Shown one piece after another: positions 8,106-15,312 of a DNA stretch of 34,864 nucleotides. Source of the stretch: a virus; the IMG/VR virus record IMGVR_UViG_3300014838_000047, positions 1 through 34,864 of that record, one strand, 5' to 3'. Each line of letters starts with the position of its first letter. Within the stretch, counting starts at the first letter, position 1. Under the pieces are notes generated by a model. That model had not been told where the DNA came from, did no database searches, and saw only the letters and a program-made list of their open reading frames with translations. The position numbers and the translations under genes are program-made.

Positions 8106-8366
8106 GTGGAATTCGACATTCCGAATGATCGGTGCACGCGGATCCGCATCAAGAGTTCCGGCCAGGTGATCGACGCGATCCCGGCCGTGGCGCGCGCCAT
8201 GCTCAACGGAGGCACCGCCGAACTTGTGAAGTCATCGGGCGGCGCCGCGCCCGAAACGGCGAGAATCGCGCCGCCGGAGCGCGCCGTGGCTCCCGCGCAA
8301 AACGCTCCACCGAAGAAGCCTGGCGACGCCCAGTCGCCAAAAGGAAAGGCACGGTCCGGGCGCTAA
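8106..8366 (+). CDS. Small hypothetical protein after capsid
   Basis: An 86-residue protein with GTG start at 8106, preceded by a good ribosome binding site (aaaagagggaa). The first ~45 residues look folded (MEFDIPNDRCTRIRIKSSG, then AIPAVARAMLNGGTAEL); the rest is a low-complexity Ala/Pro/Lys tail. It lies directly before the connector gene with no gap (stop at 8366, ATG at 8367). Small proteins of this sort between capsid and connector are frequent and mostly uncharacterised. The basic tail could contact DNA or be disordered. Confidence 0.7.
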   Translation: MEFDIPNDRCTRIRIKSSGQVIDAIPAVARAMLNGGTAELVKSSGGAAPETARIAPPERAVAPAQNAPPKKPGDAQSPKGKARSGR

Positions 8367-9254
8367 ATGGCAGGCCTGCAGATAGAGATCCCGCCGCCGG
8401 CGTTGCCGGTGTCGTTGAATGCGCTCAAGAGTCATTTGCGCATCGACATCAAAGACGACGACGAGCTGGTGAAGATCTACGCCCAGGCGGCGGTTGAGAA
8501 CGTGGAAGGCTTCACGCGCCGCACCACGGTGAACACGGGGTACGTGCAATCGCTCGACTCGTTCCCCTACTACACCGATTCAATGATGAGCCAGATGGCC
8601 TATCCGCCGGCGTATTACTCGCTGCCCCGGTATTCCACCACGCTGTGGAACTACTCGCAGATGATCAAGCTCTTCATGAGCCCGCTGGTGGAAGTCACCC
8701 GCATCGATTACGTGGATTCCGCCAGCGGCAACCTGCTGAGCCTGTATCCGGTGCTCGAAAACTGGGTGCCCGAGGTGCAGTACGAACTCGGCGACGAGAT
8801 CGAGGACCCGAACGGCAACCTGCAGACGGTCACTGCGATCGCCCAAGGGAAGAAGGGCATAAGCGGATCATCGACGCCCGCCTGGGCCACGATATCCGGA
8901 AACACCACGACGGACGGCGACCTGACCTGGACCTGCGGCCGCGCCGCTCCGGCGGGCAACTTCTTCGTGGATCGCGTGAGCGAGCCGCCGCGCATCTTTC
9001 CCGCTCCGGCGGGCACCACATGGCCGAGCGTGCTCTATGTGCCGAACGCCGTGCGCATTCACTACATCTGCGGCTATGGCAACACCGGTCTCAACGTGCC
9101 GGCGTGCGCGAAGGTGGCCATTCTTCAGATGTGCGGCAACTGGAACGAGAACCGCGAAAGCGTCTCGGATCAAACGCTGAAGACGATCCCGAATCACCTG
9201 CAGGAGCTTCTCTGGAATATCCGCGTTTTGGATTTCGCTCCGACGCGCGGCTGA
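8367..9254 (+). CDS. Head-tail connector (gp6-like) with inserted module
   Basis: A 295-residue head-tail connector. The N-terminal segment LPVSLNALKSHLRIDIKDDDELVKIYAQAA and VENVEGFTRRT is the classic start of the gp6-like/phiE125 gp8 connector family, whose members are usually about 100-200 residues. The extra length comes from an inserted module at about residues 139-192 (YELGDEIEDPNGNLQ ... TTTDGDLTWTCG), which follows the W/Y-x-G-D-x-V pattern of small beta modules related to carbohydrate-binding modules that recur on phage structural proteins. The C-terminal part (VRIHYICGYG...VCAKVAILQMCGNW) is again connector-like. Thus the connector ring may display a surface module. Confidence 0.85.
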   Translation: MAGLQIEIPPPALPVSLNALKSHLRIDIKDDDELVKIYAQAAVENVEGFTRRTTVNTGYVQSLDSFPYYTDSMMSQMAYPPAYYSLPRYSTTLWNYSQMIKLFMSPLVEVTRIDYVDSASGNLLSLYPVLENWVPEVQYELGDEIEDPNGNLQTVTAIAQGKKGISGSSTPAWATISGNTTTDGDLTWTCGRAAPAGNFFVDRVSEPPRIFPAPAGTTWPSVLYVPNAVRIHYICGYGNTGLNVPACAKVAILQMCGNWNENRESVSDQTLKTIPNHLQELLWNIRVLDFAPTRG

Positions 9255-9282
9255 AAATTCAAATCTCTCGGAGGAAAAGAAC

Positions 9283-9696
9283 ATGGCAGACGTAGCGGCA
9301 GTGAATTCCAACATCGGCAGCGCGGTGGCAGGCACTTCGCCCGACTATTCCACCAACATGGGGAAGGGCGAGAGCAAAAACGTGGAAGTCCACTCCGGCA
9401 CCGGCGGCGCGGGCGTCATCGGCATCACCAGCGGCAAGGTGATCATCACCGATTCCGGCGCGGCGCTGCTCACGCTGGTCGCTCCCACGGCCGGCACGAA
9501 GGTCTCCGGCGGCAACGACGGCGACCGGCTCACGATCTATTCCACCACGGCACAGGCGCACACCGTCACCACGCCGGCCAACAAAATCAACGGCAACAAG
9601 CTCACGGCCACGTTCGCGGCCGTCGCGGACCACATCGAGCTCGAGGCCTATAACGGCGTCTGGTACGCGATCAACAACAGCACCACGCTGAGCTAG
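9283..9696 (+). CDS. Decoration-type beta protein 1
   Basis: A 137-residue protein with a strong ribosome binding site (ctcggaggaaa) before ATG 9283. It is rich in Gly, Thr, Ser and Val, with a predicted all-beta core containing LTIYSTTAQAHTVTTPANK and ELEAYNGVWYAIN. This pattern recurs in phage head-decoration and tail-fibre proteins. It is related to the next gene (shared L-x-I-x-x-T ... AHTVT ... I-x-G) and to the fibre at 28438. Its own hairpin terminator follows. Capsid decoration is inferred from position and fold style; direct evidence is lacking. Confidence 0.7.
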   Translation: MADVAAVNSNIGSAVAGTSPDYSTNMGKGESKNVEVHSGTGGAGVIGITSGKVIITDSGAALLTLVAPTAGTKVSGGNDGDRLTIYSTTAQAHTVTTPANKINGNKLTATFAAVADHIELEAYNGVWYAINNSTTLS

Positions 9697-9717
9697 TTCT
9701 GATCTCTCGGTAACCCC

Positions 9718-9756
9718 GGGCGCGCCTTCAATTCGCATCGCGTGGCGCGCCCTTTT
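9718..9756 (+). terminator. Hairpin terminator after decoration gene 1
   Basis: A 9-bp perfect GC stem, gggcgcgcc (9718-9726) and ggcgcgccc (9744-9752), with a 17-base loop is followed by TTTT (9753-9756). It lies 21 bases after the stop of the first decoration-type gene and 24 bases before the next start, so it would partly insulate the two paralogous genes. Confidence 0.7.
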
Positions 9757-9780
9757 CAATTCCCCAGGAGGGAAAAGCAA

Positions 9781-10152
9781 ATGTCACAGACAGCACTTCC
9801 AGCAGTCAACGCGATTGTGGGGCCGTATCCGGCTTCGCTGCCGGTGAGCGCGGGCGCGCTCGCCGTCACCATGACGACGGCCGACGCCAGCAACGGCAAT
9901 TCGTTCGTCACCACCGGCACCGAAATCCTGCTGATTCAAAACACGGACTCGAGCGCCCACACGGTGACGATCTCTTCCGTGGCCATTAACGGGCGCACCG
10001 GCGATATCACCACCTACTCGGTGCCCGCGAACTCGATCGCCGCGTTCAGCTTCCGCGGCGGCCTGCAGGGATGGCAGCAATCCAATGGCAACGTGAACCT
10101 GGCCACGAGCTCCGCGCTGATCTACTTCGGCGTGATCAGGCCCTCGAGCTAG
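9781..10152 (+). CDS. Decoration-type beta protein 2
   Basis: A 123-residue, Ser/Thr/Ala-rich all-beta protein. ATG 9781 is preceded by a very good ribosome binding site (ccaggagggaaaa), preferred over the upstream in-frame start. The segment ILLIQNTDSSAHTVTISSVAINGRTGD aligns by eye with the first decoration-type protein (LTIYSTTAQAHTVTTPANKINGNK), and both end with an aromatic/Gly motif (GGLQGWQQ versus YNGVWYAI). It is probably a duplicated paralogue that forms capsid or tail decoration. The strong ribosome binding sites of both genes suggest abundant products. Confidence 0.7.
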   Translation: MSQTALPAVNAIVGPYPASLPVSAGALAVTMTTADASNGNSFVTTGTEILLIQNTDSSAHTVTISSVAINGRTGDITTYSVPANSIAAFSFRGGLQGWQQSNGNVNLATSSALIYFGVIRPSS

Positions 10153-10163
10153 TCAATTCCATC

Positions 10164-10204
10164 CCCAGGCTCGGCGGCTCCGTGAAAAGGGCCGTCGACC
10201 TGGG
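10164..10204 (+). repeat. CCCAGG/CCTGGG junction hairpin, copy A
   Basis: Outer arms cccagg (10164-10169) and cctggg (10199-10204), with secondary pairing tcg/cga inside them and ggc/gcc nearer the loop. This is one of five hairpins with the same outer stem in this window (others at 23415, 23967, 29432, 30832). The interior differs from the other copies while the outer stem is kept. Confidence 0.6.
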
Positions 10205-10219
10205 CGGCCGGCGCAAGGC

Positions 10220-10236
10220 GAGAAAACTGTTTTCTC
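10220..10236 (+). terminator. gagaaaa hairpin upstream of head closure gene
   Basis: A perfect 7-bp stem, gagaaaa (10220-10226) and ttttctc (10230-10236), with loop CTG. It lies 44 bases before the head closure start. Its A/T-rich arms end in Ts, so it may terminate weakly, or help by pausing. It is the second hairpin in the same 128-base gap. Confidence 0.4.
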
Positions 10237-10280
10237 TACCTTTTCGCTCCAAAAGTTCTTTCCGGTTGACAGCGCCATAA

Positions 10281-10652
10281 ATGCAAAACACGCGGATCGA
10301 GGCCGGCAAGCTGCGGCACCGGATCATCATCGTCAAGCCGACGCTCGCCCAGGACACGGCCGGCGGGTGGTCGGAAGACGCGGAGAACCAGGTGGCCACC
10401 ACTTGGGCATCGATCGAGGCCCTCACCGGCCGCGAGCTCTATGCTGCGCAGCAGCAGGTCTCGGAAGTGACGCACAAAATCACCATGCGCTACTGGCCGG
10501 GCATCACCGCGAACATGAACGTGTGGTTCCAGCAGCGGCAATTCCGCATCCTGGCGGCGCCGCTCGATCCCGATGAACGCCACAAGATGCTCGTGATGCT
10601 CTGCCTCGAACGCAACAATTCAGCCCGCGATGCCGGCGGCACCGCGGCCTAA
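10281..10652 (+). CDS. Head closure / head-tail adaptor protein
   Basis: A 123-residue head-tail adaptor of the SPP1 gp16-like family, which closes the connector after packaging. Family features: the N-terminal KLRHRIIIVKPTLAQDTAGGWSED with W-x-x-I-E-x-L-T-G-R-E-L, then THKITMRYWPGITANMNVWFQQRQFRI and a C-terminal segment with LVMLCLE. Length fits the family. There is no strong ribosome binding site at ATG 10281. It lies in the standard order between connector and HK97 gp10-like genes. Confidence 0.88.
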   Translation: MQNTRIEAGKLRHRIIIVKPTLAQDTAGGWSEDAENQVATTWASIEALTGRELYAAQQQVSEVTHKITMRYWPGITANMNVWFQQRQFRILAAPLDPDERHKMLVMLCLERNNSARDAGGTAA

Positions 10653-10656
10653 AAAC

Positions 10657-11163
10657 ATGCCCCCTGTAATCGAGGCGAAGGTTTCCGGGCTCGCCGGGAT
10701 CGAGGAGGCGCTGGAGCACGCACCGCTTCGCGTGGCCAAGCAGATCATGCGCAACGCGCTGGTGGCGGCCGGGCGCATCTGGAAATCCGAAATCGCGGCG
10801 CGGGTCCGGCGGGGCCCGCACCATCCGGACGGCGGCGGCAAGCCCGAATACGACGTCCTCGCCAATAACGTGCAGATCAGGACGCACGTTTCCGGCAGCG
10901 AAGTGCAGGGCTCCGTCTCGGTGGGCTTCAGCTCGAAATTCTACTGGGCCAAGTTCCTCGAACGCGGCACCGGCCCGCGCGAGCGCTGGAAAGGGAAGGG
11001 AAGCACGCGAGCAGCGTTTCGCGCGAAGGGCGCGGCGCGCCCGGGCGGCAATCGCATGCCGGCGTTTCCCTTCATGGCACAGTCGGGGCAGGCCCGCAGC
11101 CAGGACGTGCTCGATCGCTTCACCGAAGGCGTGCAGCAGGCCCTCAGCGAGGAATACCGCTAA
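10657..11163 (+). CDS. HK97 gp10-like morphogenesis protein
   Basis: A 168-residue protein of the HK97 gp10 family, involved in joining head and tail. Typical features: VSGLAGIEEALEHAPLRVAKQIMRNALVAAGRIWKSEIAARV, a mid region with SVSVGFSSKFYWAKFLERGTG and a C-terminal NRMPAFPFMAQSGQ. I place the start at ATG 10657, four bases after the upstream stop; an in-frame ATG at 10630 lies inside the previous gene and would add nine residues. Neither has a clear ribosome binding site. Confidence 0.88.
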   Translation: MPPVIEAKVSGLAGIEEALEHAPLRVAKQIMRNALVAAGRIWKSEIAARVRRGPHHPDGGGKPEYDVLANNVQIRTHVSGSEVQGSVSVGFSSKFYWAKFLERGTGPRERWKGKGSTRAAFRAKGAARPGGNRMPAFPFMAQSGQARSQDVLDRFTEGVQQALSEEYR

Positions 11164-11167
11164 TCCC

Positions 11168-11587
11168 GTGCTCGATGAAGGTCTGAATCAACTCATCGCG
11201 ACGTCCGCCACGGTGCTCGCGCAGGTAGGCGCGAGCCGCAAAGACAAGACGACCGGAATTTTCGGCGGCCAGGCCCCCGGGCAAACGCCTTTGCCCTTCG
11301 TGGTGATCGAGCAGATCGGCGGCGATCCCATCATGACGCTCGATGGCCCGCTGCTGACGCGCACGGCGCGCTTCAAGTTTTCGTGCCACTCGGATTCGCG
11401 GCTCGCGGCGAAGCGGCTGATGAAGGCCGTGCGCGGCACGCTGGAGAATTTCACCGGCATGCTGCCCGACGGCACCAATCTGCAGAACGCGGAGACGGTG
11501 CTCGAAGCGGATGCCTTCGAATACGCGCCGCTCGATTACGTGGCGCCGCTCGAAGTGGAGCTGCTGTACGACGACACCGGTTCCTGA
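11168..11587 (+). CDS. Tail completion / terminator protein (DUF3168-like)
   Basis: A 139-residue protein with GTG start four bases after the previous stop. MLDEGLNQLIATSATVLAQVG, PFVVIEQIGGDP, LTRTARFKFSCHSDSRLAAKRLMKAVRGTLENF and the ending YAPLDYVAPLEVELLYDD follow the layout of gp17-like/DUF3168 tail terminator proteins, which cap the tail tube and contact the head. Position directly before the tail tube gene agrees. Family recognition is by pattern only. Confidence 0.82.
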   Translation: MLDEGLNQLIATSATVLAQVGASRKDKTTGIFGGQAPGQTPLPFVVIEQIGGDPIMTLDGPLLTRTARFKFSCHSDSRLAAKRLMKAVRGTLENFTGMLPDGTNLQNAETVLEADAFEYAPLDYVAPLEVELLYDDTGS

Positions 11588-11600
11588 TTTCGTTTTTTCC

Positions 11601-11624
11601 GCCGACTAGCCGTCGGCAATTTTT
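11601..11624 (+). terminator. Hairpin with TAGCC loop and T tract
   Basis: A 6-bp perfect stem, gccgac (11601-11606) and gtcggc (11612-11617), with loop TAGCC is followed by AATTTTT (11618-11624). It starts 14 bases after the tail terminator stop codon. The loop differs by one base from the TCGCC loop of the next hairpin 12 bases further on. It would end the head-gene transcript. Confidence 0.7.
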
Positions 11625-11628
11625 CGTA

Positions 11629-11645
11629 GCCCACTCGCCGTGGGC
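11629..11645 (+). other. Hairpin with TCGCC loop before tail tube
   Basis: A 6-bp perfect stem, gcccac (11629-11634) and gtgggc (11640-11645), with loop TCGCC. It directly follows another hairpin with an unrelated stem and near-identical loop. A third weaker stem (ccgcc 11656-11660 / ggcgg 11676-11680) follows before the tail tube ribosome binding site, so three hairpins lie in this 115-base gap. Confidence 0.6.
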
Positions 11646-11702
11646 AAAATCTCGACCGCCGGGCCCGCAACGGCTGGCGGAATAAAAAAGGAGTGAACCA
11701 CC

Positions 11703-12125
11703 ATGTCAAGCACAGGTCTTGCGGGACGCGGCGCCCATCTGCAGCGCAGCCCAGACGGCGTCACCTACACCACTCTCGCGCAGGTCAAATCGTTTCAGCA
11801 ATCCGGATCGAAGCAGGATTACGACGACATCACCAACATGGACTCGCCGTCGTCCTTCCGGGAATACCTCGCGACCCTGAACGACAGCGGCGAGATGGGT
11901 TTCGATCTCATCTTTTTGCCGGGCAGTTCGATCCAGCAGCAGCTCCGCACGGATTTCAACAACCAGACGCTGCTCTACTGGAAAGTTGTGCTGAGCAACG
12001 GCACCAACGGCGTCAGTTTTACGGCCTACGTGCAATCGCCCGGCGACCTCGACAACAAGGTCGACAAGGCCGTGGTTCGGTCCGGCGCGAAGCTCAAGAT
12101 CACCGGCCCCGTCACCGAGTTCTAA
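11703..12125 (+). CDS. Tail tube protein
   Basis: A 140-residue tail tube protein, whose hexamers stack to make the tail tube. ATG 11703 follows aaaaaaggagtgaacc, a good ribosome binding site. The sequence is beta-rich with the features of small siphovirus tube proteins: GAHLQRSPDGVTYTTLAQVKSF, then DITNMDSPSSFREYLATLNDSGEMGFDLIF, and a C-terminal KAVVRSGAKLKITGPV. Length, the strong translation signal and flanking hairpins fit a major structural gene. The tape measure gene follows about 6 kb further on rather than the usual 1 kb. Confidence 0.88.
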   Translation: MSSTGLAGRGAHLQRSPDGVTYTTLAQVKSFQQSGSKQDYDDITNMDSPSSFREYLATLNDSGEMGFDLIFLPGSSIQQQLRTDFNNQTLLYWKVVLSNGTNGVSFTAYVQSPGDLDNKVDKAVVRSGAKLKITGPVTEF

Positions 12126-12135
12126 AATCTCTCGC

Positions 12136-12158
12136 CCGGCGGCGTCTAGCTTCGCCGG
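12136..12158 (+). other. Hairpin after tail tube gene
   Basis: A 6-bp stem, ccggcg (12136-12141) and cgccgg (12153-12158), with an 11-base loop containing CTAGC. It lies 11 bases after the tail tube stop. A shifted 5-bp alternative pairing gives a shorter 8-base loop around CTAGC. It resembles the TAGCC-loop hairpin before the gene, so the tail tube gene is bracketed by related hairpins. No T tract follows. Confidence 0.45.
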
Positions 12159-12210
12159 TTCAAACCCTGAAAAAGTCACCGGGCCACGCGGCCGCCGGGG
12201 CGATGAGAAA

Positions 12211-12609
12211 ATGATTTTCCGGATGGATCTGGACGTGAAGTCGATCGACAACATCGAGAAGCTGCCGCTGCTGCCCGATTCTCGCCTTAAAACGCCCACA
12301 AACGTGCAGCTCCATCTCGGCCGCAACTGGGTGCCGATCTACTGCGCGAGCTGCCACAAGGACAGCGGCACGTTCGTGATGGAGGAGAACTGCACGTTCG
12401 CGTTCTATCTGTGCGATCCGTGCGCGGCCCGGTTCGGAAATATTGACGGCACCTACGCGGTGCCGGACGAGGTTTTCTTCGAGCGCGTAAAGCAGGCCCA
12501 GCTCGAGGAGTTTGGAAGGGAACTCACCGTTCCGGAACTGATCGAGGCGGTGAGTCAGGAAGATCACATTCTGAGCAAGCTGGCCAAAGACAGGCCGGGA
12601 GGGAGATGA
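12211..12609 (+). CDS. Zinc-ribbon protein in tail operon
   Basis: A 132-residue protein with a central zinc-ribbon pattern: CASCH at about residues 46-50 and CDPC about 25 residues later, which together can bind one zinc. The C-terminal third is acidic and helical (VKQAQLEEFGRELTVPELIEAVSQED). ATG 12211 is used, although ATG at 12223 (MDLDVKS) is also possible; neither has a strong ribosome binding site. It lies where tail assembly chaperones often are, just after the tail tube, but it does not resemble those; the chaperone pair lies at 16982-17859. Function unknown. Confidence 0.7.
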   Translation: MIFRMDLDVKSIDNIEKLPLLPDSRLKTPTNVQLHLGRNWVPIYCASCHKDSGTFVMEENCTFAFYLCDPCAARFGNIDGTYAVPDEVFFERVKQAQLEEFGRELTVPELIEAVSQEDHILSKLAKDRPGGR

Positions 12610-12612
12610 GCA

Positions 12613-13092
12613 ATGCCATTCGTTTACGATATTTCGCTCGCAACCGCGGGTAACGTCACCACCAACGCTACCGGGGGAACCGAGAACAACACATTCTCGA
12701 TCAAGGCAGGAGCGGCCAACTGCGCCCTGCAGGCAATGTATGCCATCGGGAAGGGCGCCGCACTCACCTCGATTTCCGGCATCGTTCACCGCATCGTGCA
12801 CTGGGCCACCGCTTCCACCAGCGGCACGACGGTCACCCCCACGCCGAAAGACAGCCGCCTGCAGGGCAGCGTCTCCGCAAAGGCGACCGTCGTTTCGGCG
12901 GCCACCAACGGCTCGACGCGCACGAACAAAGTGGTCTTCGGCCACGGCGCGGCCGGGCCCGGCGGATGGGTTGCTCCCAATCCGGATTCCGCTGAAGCGC
13001 TGATCGCCAGCGGCTCGGATTCGATCGACGCGCTGAACGCCTCCGGAACGGCATCGCTGGCGTTCGAGTGGTCCGGCGAAATCGTCGAATAA
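12613..13092 (+). CDS. Putative structural protein
   Basis: A 159-residue, Ser/Thr/Ala/Gly-rich protein with beta-strand style, beginning MPFVYDISLATAGNVTTNATGG. There is a ribosome binding site within gggagatgagca before ATG 12613. The piece GGWVAPNPDSAEALIASGSDSIDALNASGT reads like surface proteins of phage virions. No catalytic motif or signal peptide is seen. A strong terminator follows, separating it from the accessory block. I infer a minor virion component, perhaps a tail decoration, from composition and position only. Confidence 0.65.
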   Translation: MPFVYDISLATAGNVTTNATGGTENNTFSIKAGAANCALQAMYAIGKGAALTSISGIVHRIVHWATASTSGTTVTPTPKDSRLQGSVSAKATVVSAATNGSTRTNKVVFGHGAAGPGGWVAPNPDSAEALIASGSDSIDALNASGTASLAFEWSGEIVE

Positions 13093-13120
13093 GCCGGTCG
13101 CAGGCAAAAAGCAAGACATC

Positions 13121-13150
13121 GGGCATCGCGCCTCGCGCGCGGTGCCCTTT
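13121..13150 (+). terminator. Long-stem terminator with CTCGC loop
   Basis: An 11-bp stem with one G-U pair (13121-13131 with 13137-13147) closes a CTCGC loop and is followed by a TTTCTCTT tract. It separates the structural gene at 12613 from the accessory block. The GTG at 13142, one possible start for the next gene, falls inside the 3' arm, which is why I prefer the later ATG at 13163. Confidence 0.75.
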
Positions 13151-13162
13151 CTCTTCGATACG

Positions 13163-14518
13163 ATGTTCATCACACAGCGGGAAAATCGCGTCGTCCTGAG
13201 GCCGCCCAGCGCCAGCGACTTTCGCGGCGCCTCGTCTCTATGCACGAATCCGGCAACGGCTCAGTCCACTGCGGGAACGATCAACGGCCACACGGTCTGG
13301 GTGGACAACAATGGAAACCTTCTGTCGTGGCTCGATCCCAGCGCGATGGACAGCTTCGACCTGTTCCTGAACGACATCACGAATTATGTCGTGAACGACT
13401 GGCCCGCCGCGGACGGTAAACCCAGCTACTATTTCTACTTTGCCGTCCCGAACGAGGTCTATCAGATCCAGCCGGCCGACACGTGCGCCGGATTCCTGCG
13501 GGCCGGTCTGGCGTGGCTCAATTTCTCGGGAACCCGCGGGCTACTGACGGCCGCCGAAGCGTGGGCCGACTACATCCTCGCGAACGGCCTTTCCAGCGGC
13601 GGGGTCTACAACGGCATTCCTTTTGCCGCTTCTCATTCGGCCACGACTCCCTACGACGGTTACGAACCCTACATTCTTCCGGAGACCCCCGAATACAACA
13701 CGCTCGAACCCGACAAGGCGGCGAACTTCGGCCTGCAGCTTCTCAGGGACTGGGAACTGACTGGAAACTCGAGCTACCTGTCCGCAGCTCAAACGATTGC
13801 CGCCTTCCTCGTGGCGACGAGAAACACTTCTCCCGACGCTTCCAATTCCCCCTGGCCGTGGCGCCTCGACGCCATTGAAGGCACCGTCTACGTCGCTTAC
13901 TGCTCGAGCGTCTATTCACAGATTGCTTTCTTCGACGAACTGATCGCGCAAGGGCTCGACAGCCTCGGGCACTATGCGACGGCGCGCGCGGCGGCGCTGG
14001 CGTGGCTCCTGGGTTCGAACGGTCCCATCGCGACGCAAAACTGGTCGAATTACTATGAAGACCAGCCCACGAGCCTCTCGAATGTCGTCAACACGCCGGC
14101 GCTGGAGACCGCCATCTATTTGTGCAAAAACCCCGGTGTGAACGCCAACGCGATCATCTATGGCGAAGCGATCATCGCCTTCATTCAATCGCAGCTCGGC
14201 GGCACTGATCTCGGAAATTCGACGACGATGGCCGAGCAGAACCCCCAGTACGATTACATCACCACCGACGCCACGTCGCGGTGGGCTCTGGCGAATGCGT
14301 GGCTCGCATCGGCGACGGGAATTTCCAGTTACAAGTGCCAGGCATTCCGCTCGTTCAACTGGGTCACTTACATGCTCCTCGCGAACTCCGGAGCGAATGA
14401 TGGAAAAGTGGTGATCGGGCCAAGCGATACCAGCGATGTGTCGCTCCGTGTGGGCTATACCGAACCGATTTACCAGCTGCTCGAAGCACTGACGCTTTTT
14501 CCTGAGTGGCTGCCGTGA
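13163..14518 (+). CDS. Six-hairpin glycosidase-like protein
   Basis: A 451-residue protein rich in Trp, Tyr and Ala helices. Repeated helix pairs such as CAGFLRAGLAWLNFSG, AAEAWADYILANGL, AAQTIAAFLVATRN, ATARAAALAWLLGSNG and SRWALANAWLASATG alternate with Gly/Pro/Tyr-rich loops (YDGYEPYILPETPEYN, NPQYDYITTDATSRW). This is the layout of (alpha/alpha)6-barrel glycoside hydrolases and lyases. No catalytic residue can be fixed by eye. ATG 13163 is chosen because GTG 13142 lies inside a terminator stem. Position in a tail operon suggests a capsule- or polysaccharide-active virion enzyme; this is inference. A/T-ending codons seem more frequent than in flanking genes. Confidence 0.65.
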   Translation: MFITQRENRVVLRPPSASDFRGASSLCTNPATAQSTAGTINGHTVWVDNNGNLLSWLDPSAMDSFDLFLNDITNYVVNDWPAADGKPSYYFYFAVPNEVYQIQPADTCAGFLRAGLAWLNFSGTRGLLTAAEAWADYILANGLSSGGVYNGIPFAASHSATTPYDGYEPYILPETPEYNTLEPDKAANFGLQLLRDWELTGNSSYLSAAQTIAAFLVATRNTSPDASNSPWPWRLDAIEGTVYVAYCSSVYSQIAFFDELIAQGLDSLGHYATARAAALAWLLGSNGPIATQNWSNYYEDQPTSLSNVVNTPALETAIYLCKNPGVNANAIIYGEAIIAFIQSQLGGTDLGNSTTMAEQNPQYDYITTDATSRWALANAWLASATGISSYKCQAFRSFNWVTYMLLANSGANDGKVVIGPSDTSDVSLRVGYTEPIYQLLEALTLFPEWLP

Positions 14519-15309
14519 AAATCAACCGCCAATTCGAGAAGCGCGGTCCTCTTTACGTTCCGAGGTATGAGCGCGAGCGCGTTCGTCCGTTTGAACGCTA
14601 CCGCCGTCGCTGGCAGCCTAGGGCATCGTTCGTGCAGGGCAACGATTACAGCTTTTCTACGACGCCCTTTACGAATGCCTTCAAGTCCGCGAATACAAAA
14701 GGTAACGCGCTGATCGCTTTCTTCGAGGGCGTGGGCACGTCGGGTGGCGTGAGCTTTTTAGACAGCAACGAAAACTTCTGGCACACGCTCTATAGTGGCA
14801 ACGGAAGTCCGGTGTCGGGGCAGGTCACCGGCATCGGCTTTGCATTTAACTGCAAGGCCGGCGCGAACACGGTCACCGCGAACGCGCCAGGAGTGACCGG
14901 CTCGAACATCGGCGGCGTCGCAATCGGCGAGTACTCCGGATTCAACGCACTCGACTCAAACAGCAACGCGACCTTCACCGGGACTTCCGGCTACACCGGA
15001 ACCGCGTCGATGACCACGCAGTTCCCAAACGAAACGTGTATCGCCTTTTTCATCTTCACCCAGGGATACGACTCCGTCAGCTCGCCGTTCACTTTCGAGA
15101 ACGGCATCGAATCCAGTCCGTTTTACTACGAGGTATTTGCGGACAACGTGGGCGTATCGATCGGCTCCCAAACTGCAACCGGGACCGCTCAGAACAACTC
15201 CGGCACCGTGTACGTGCTGCTCGCCGGATTCTTCCAGGCGGCTTTCGAGGAAGACGCTTTCAAGCCCTTCGCACTGAGAGCGGCGGACCAAAGCGTGAGT
15301 GTCTGGTAG
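14506..15309 (+). CDS. Jelly-roll-like putative adhesin
   Basis: A 267-residue protein with a basic N-terminus (VKINRQFEKRGPLYVPRYER...RRRWQPR, residues 4-39) followed by a ~210-residue Ser/Thr/Gly/Asn-rich beta domain with KGNALIAFFEGVG, AGANTVTANAPGV, VAIGEYSGFNALD and TVYVLLAGFF. This series (GN-aliphatic run, NTVT, EYSG, LD) is found in a beta-sandwich family common in secreted proteins of soil bacteria. A related domain begins the tail-tip gene at 24944. The GTG at 14506 overlaps the previous gene by 13 bases. The basic N-terminus may anchor it to the virion. Probable host-surface binding; inference. Confidence 0.65.
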   Translation: MAAVKINRQFEKRGPLYVPRYERERVRPFERYRRRWQPRASFVQGNDYSFSTTPFTNAFKSANTKGNALIAFFEGVGTSGGVSFLDSNENFWHTLYSGNGSPVSGQVTGIGFAFNCKAGANTVTANAPGVTGSNIGGVAIGEYSGFNALDSNSNATFTGTSGYTGTASMTTQFPNETCIAFFIFTQGYDSVSSPFTFENGIESSPFYYEVFADNVGVSIGSQTATGTAQNNSGTVYVLLAGFFQAAFEEDAFKPFALRAADQSVSVW

Positions 15310-15312
15310 CCC

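Noticed and set aside
13142-13162. GTG 13142 start for the glycosidase-like gene
   Set aside because: It lies in the 3' arm of a strong terminator hairpin; ATG 13163 gives a normal N-terminus.
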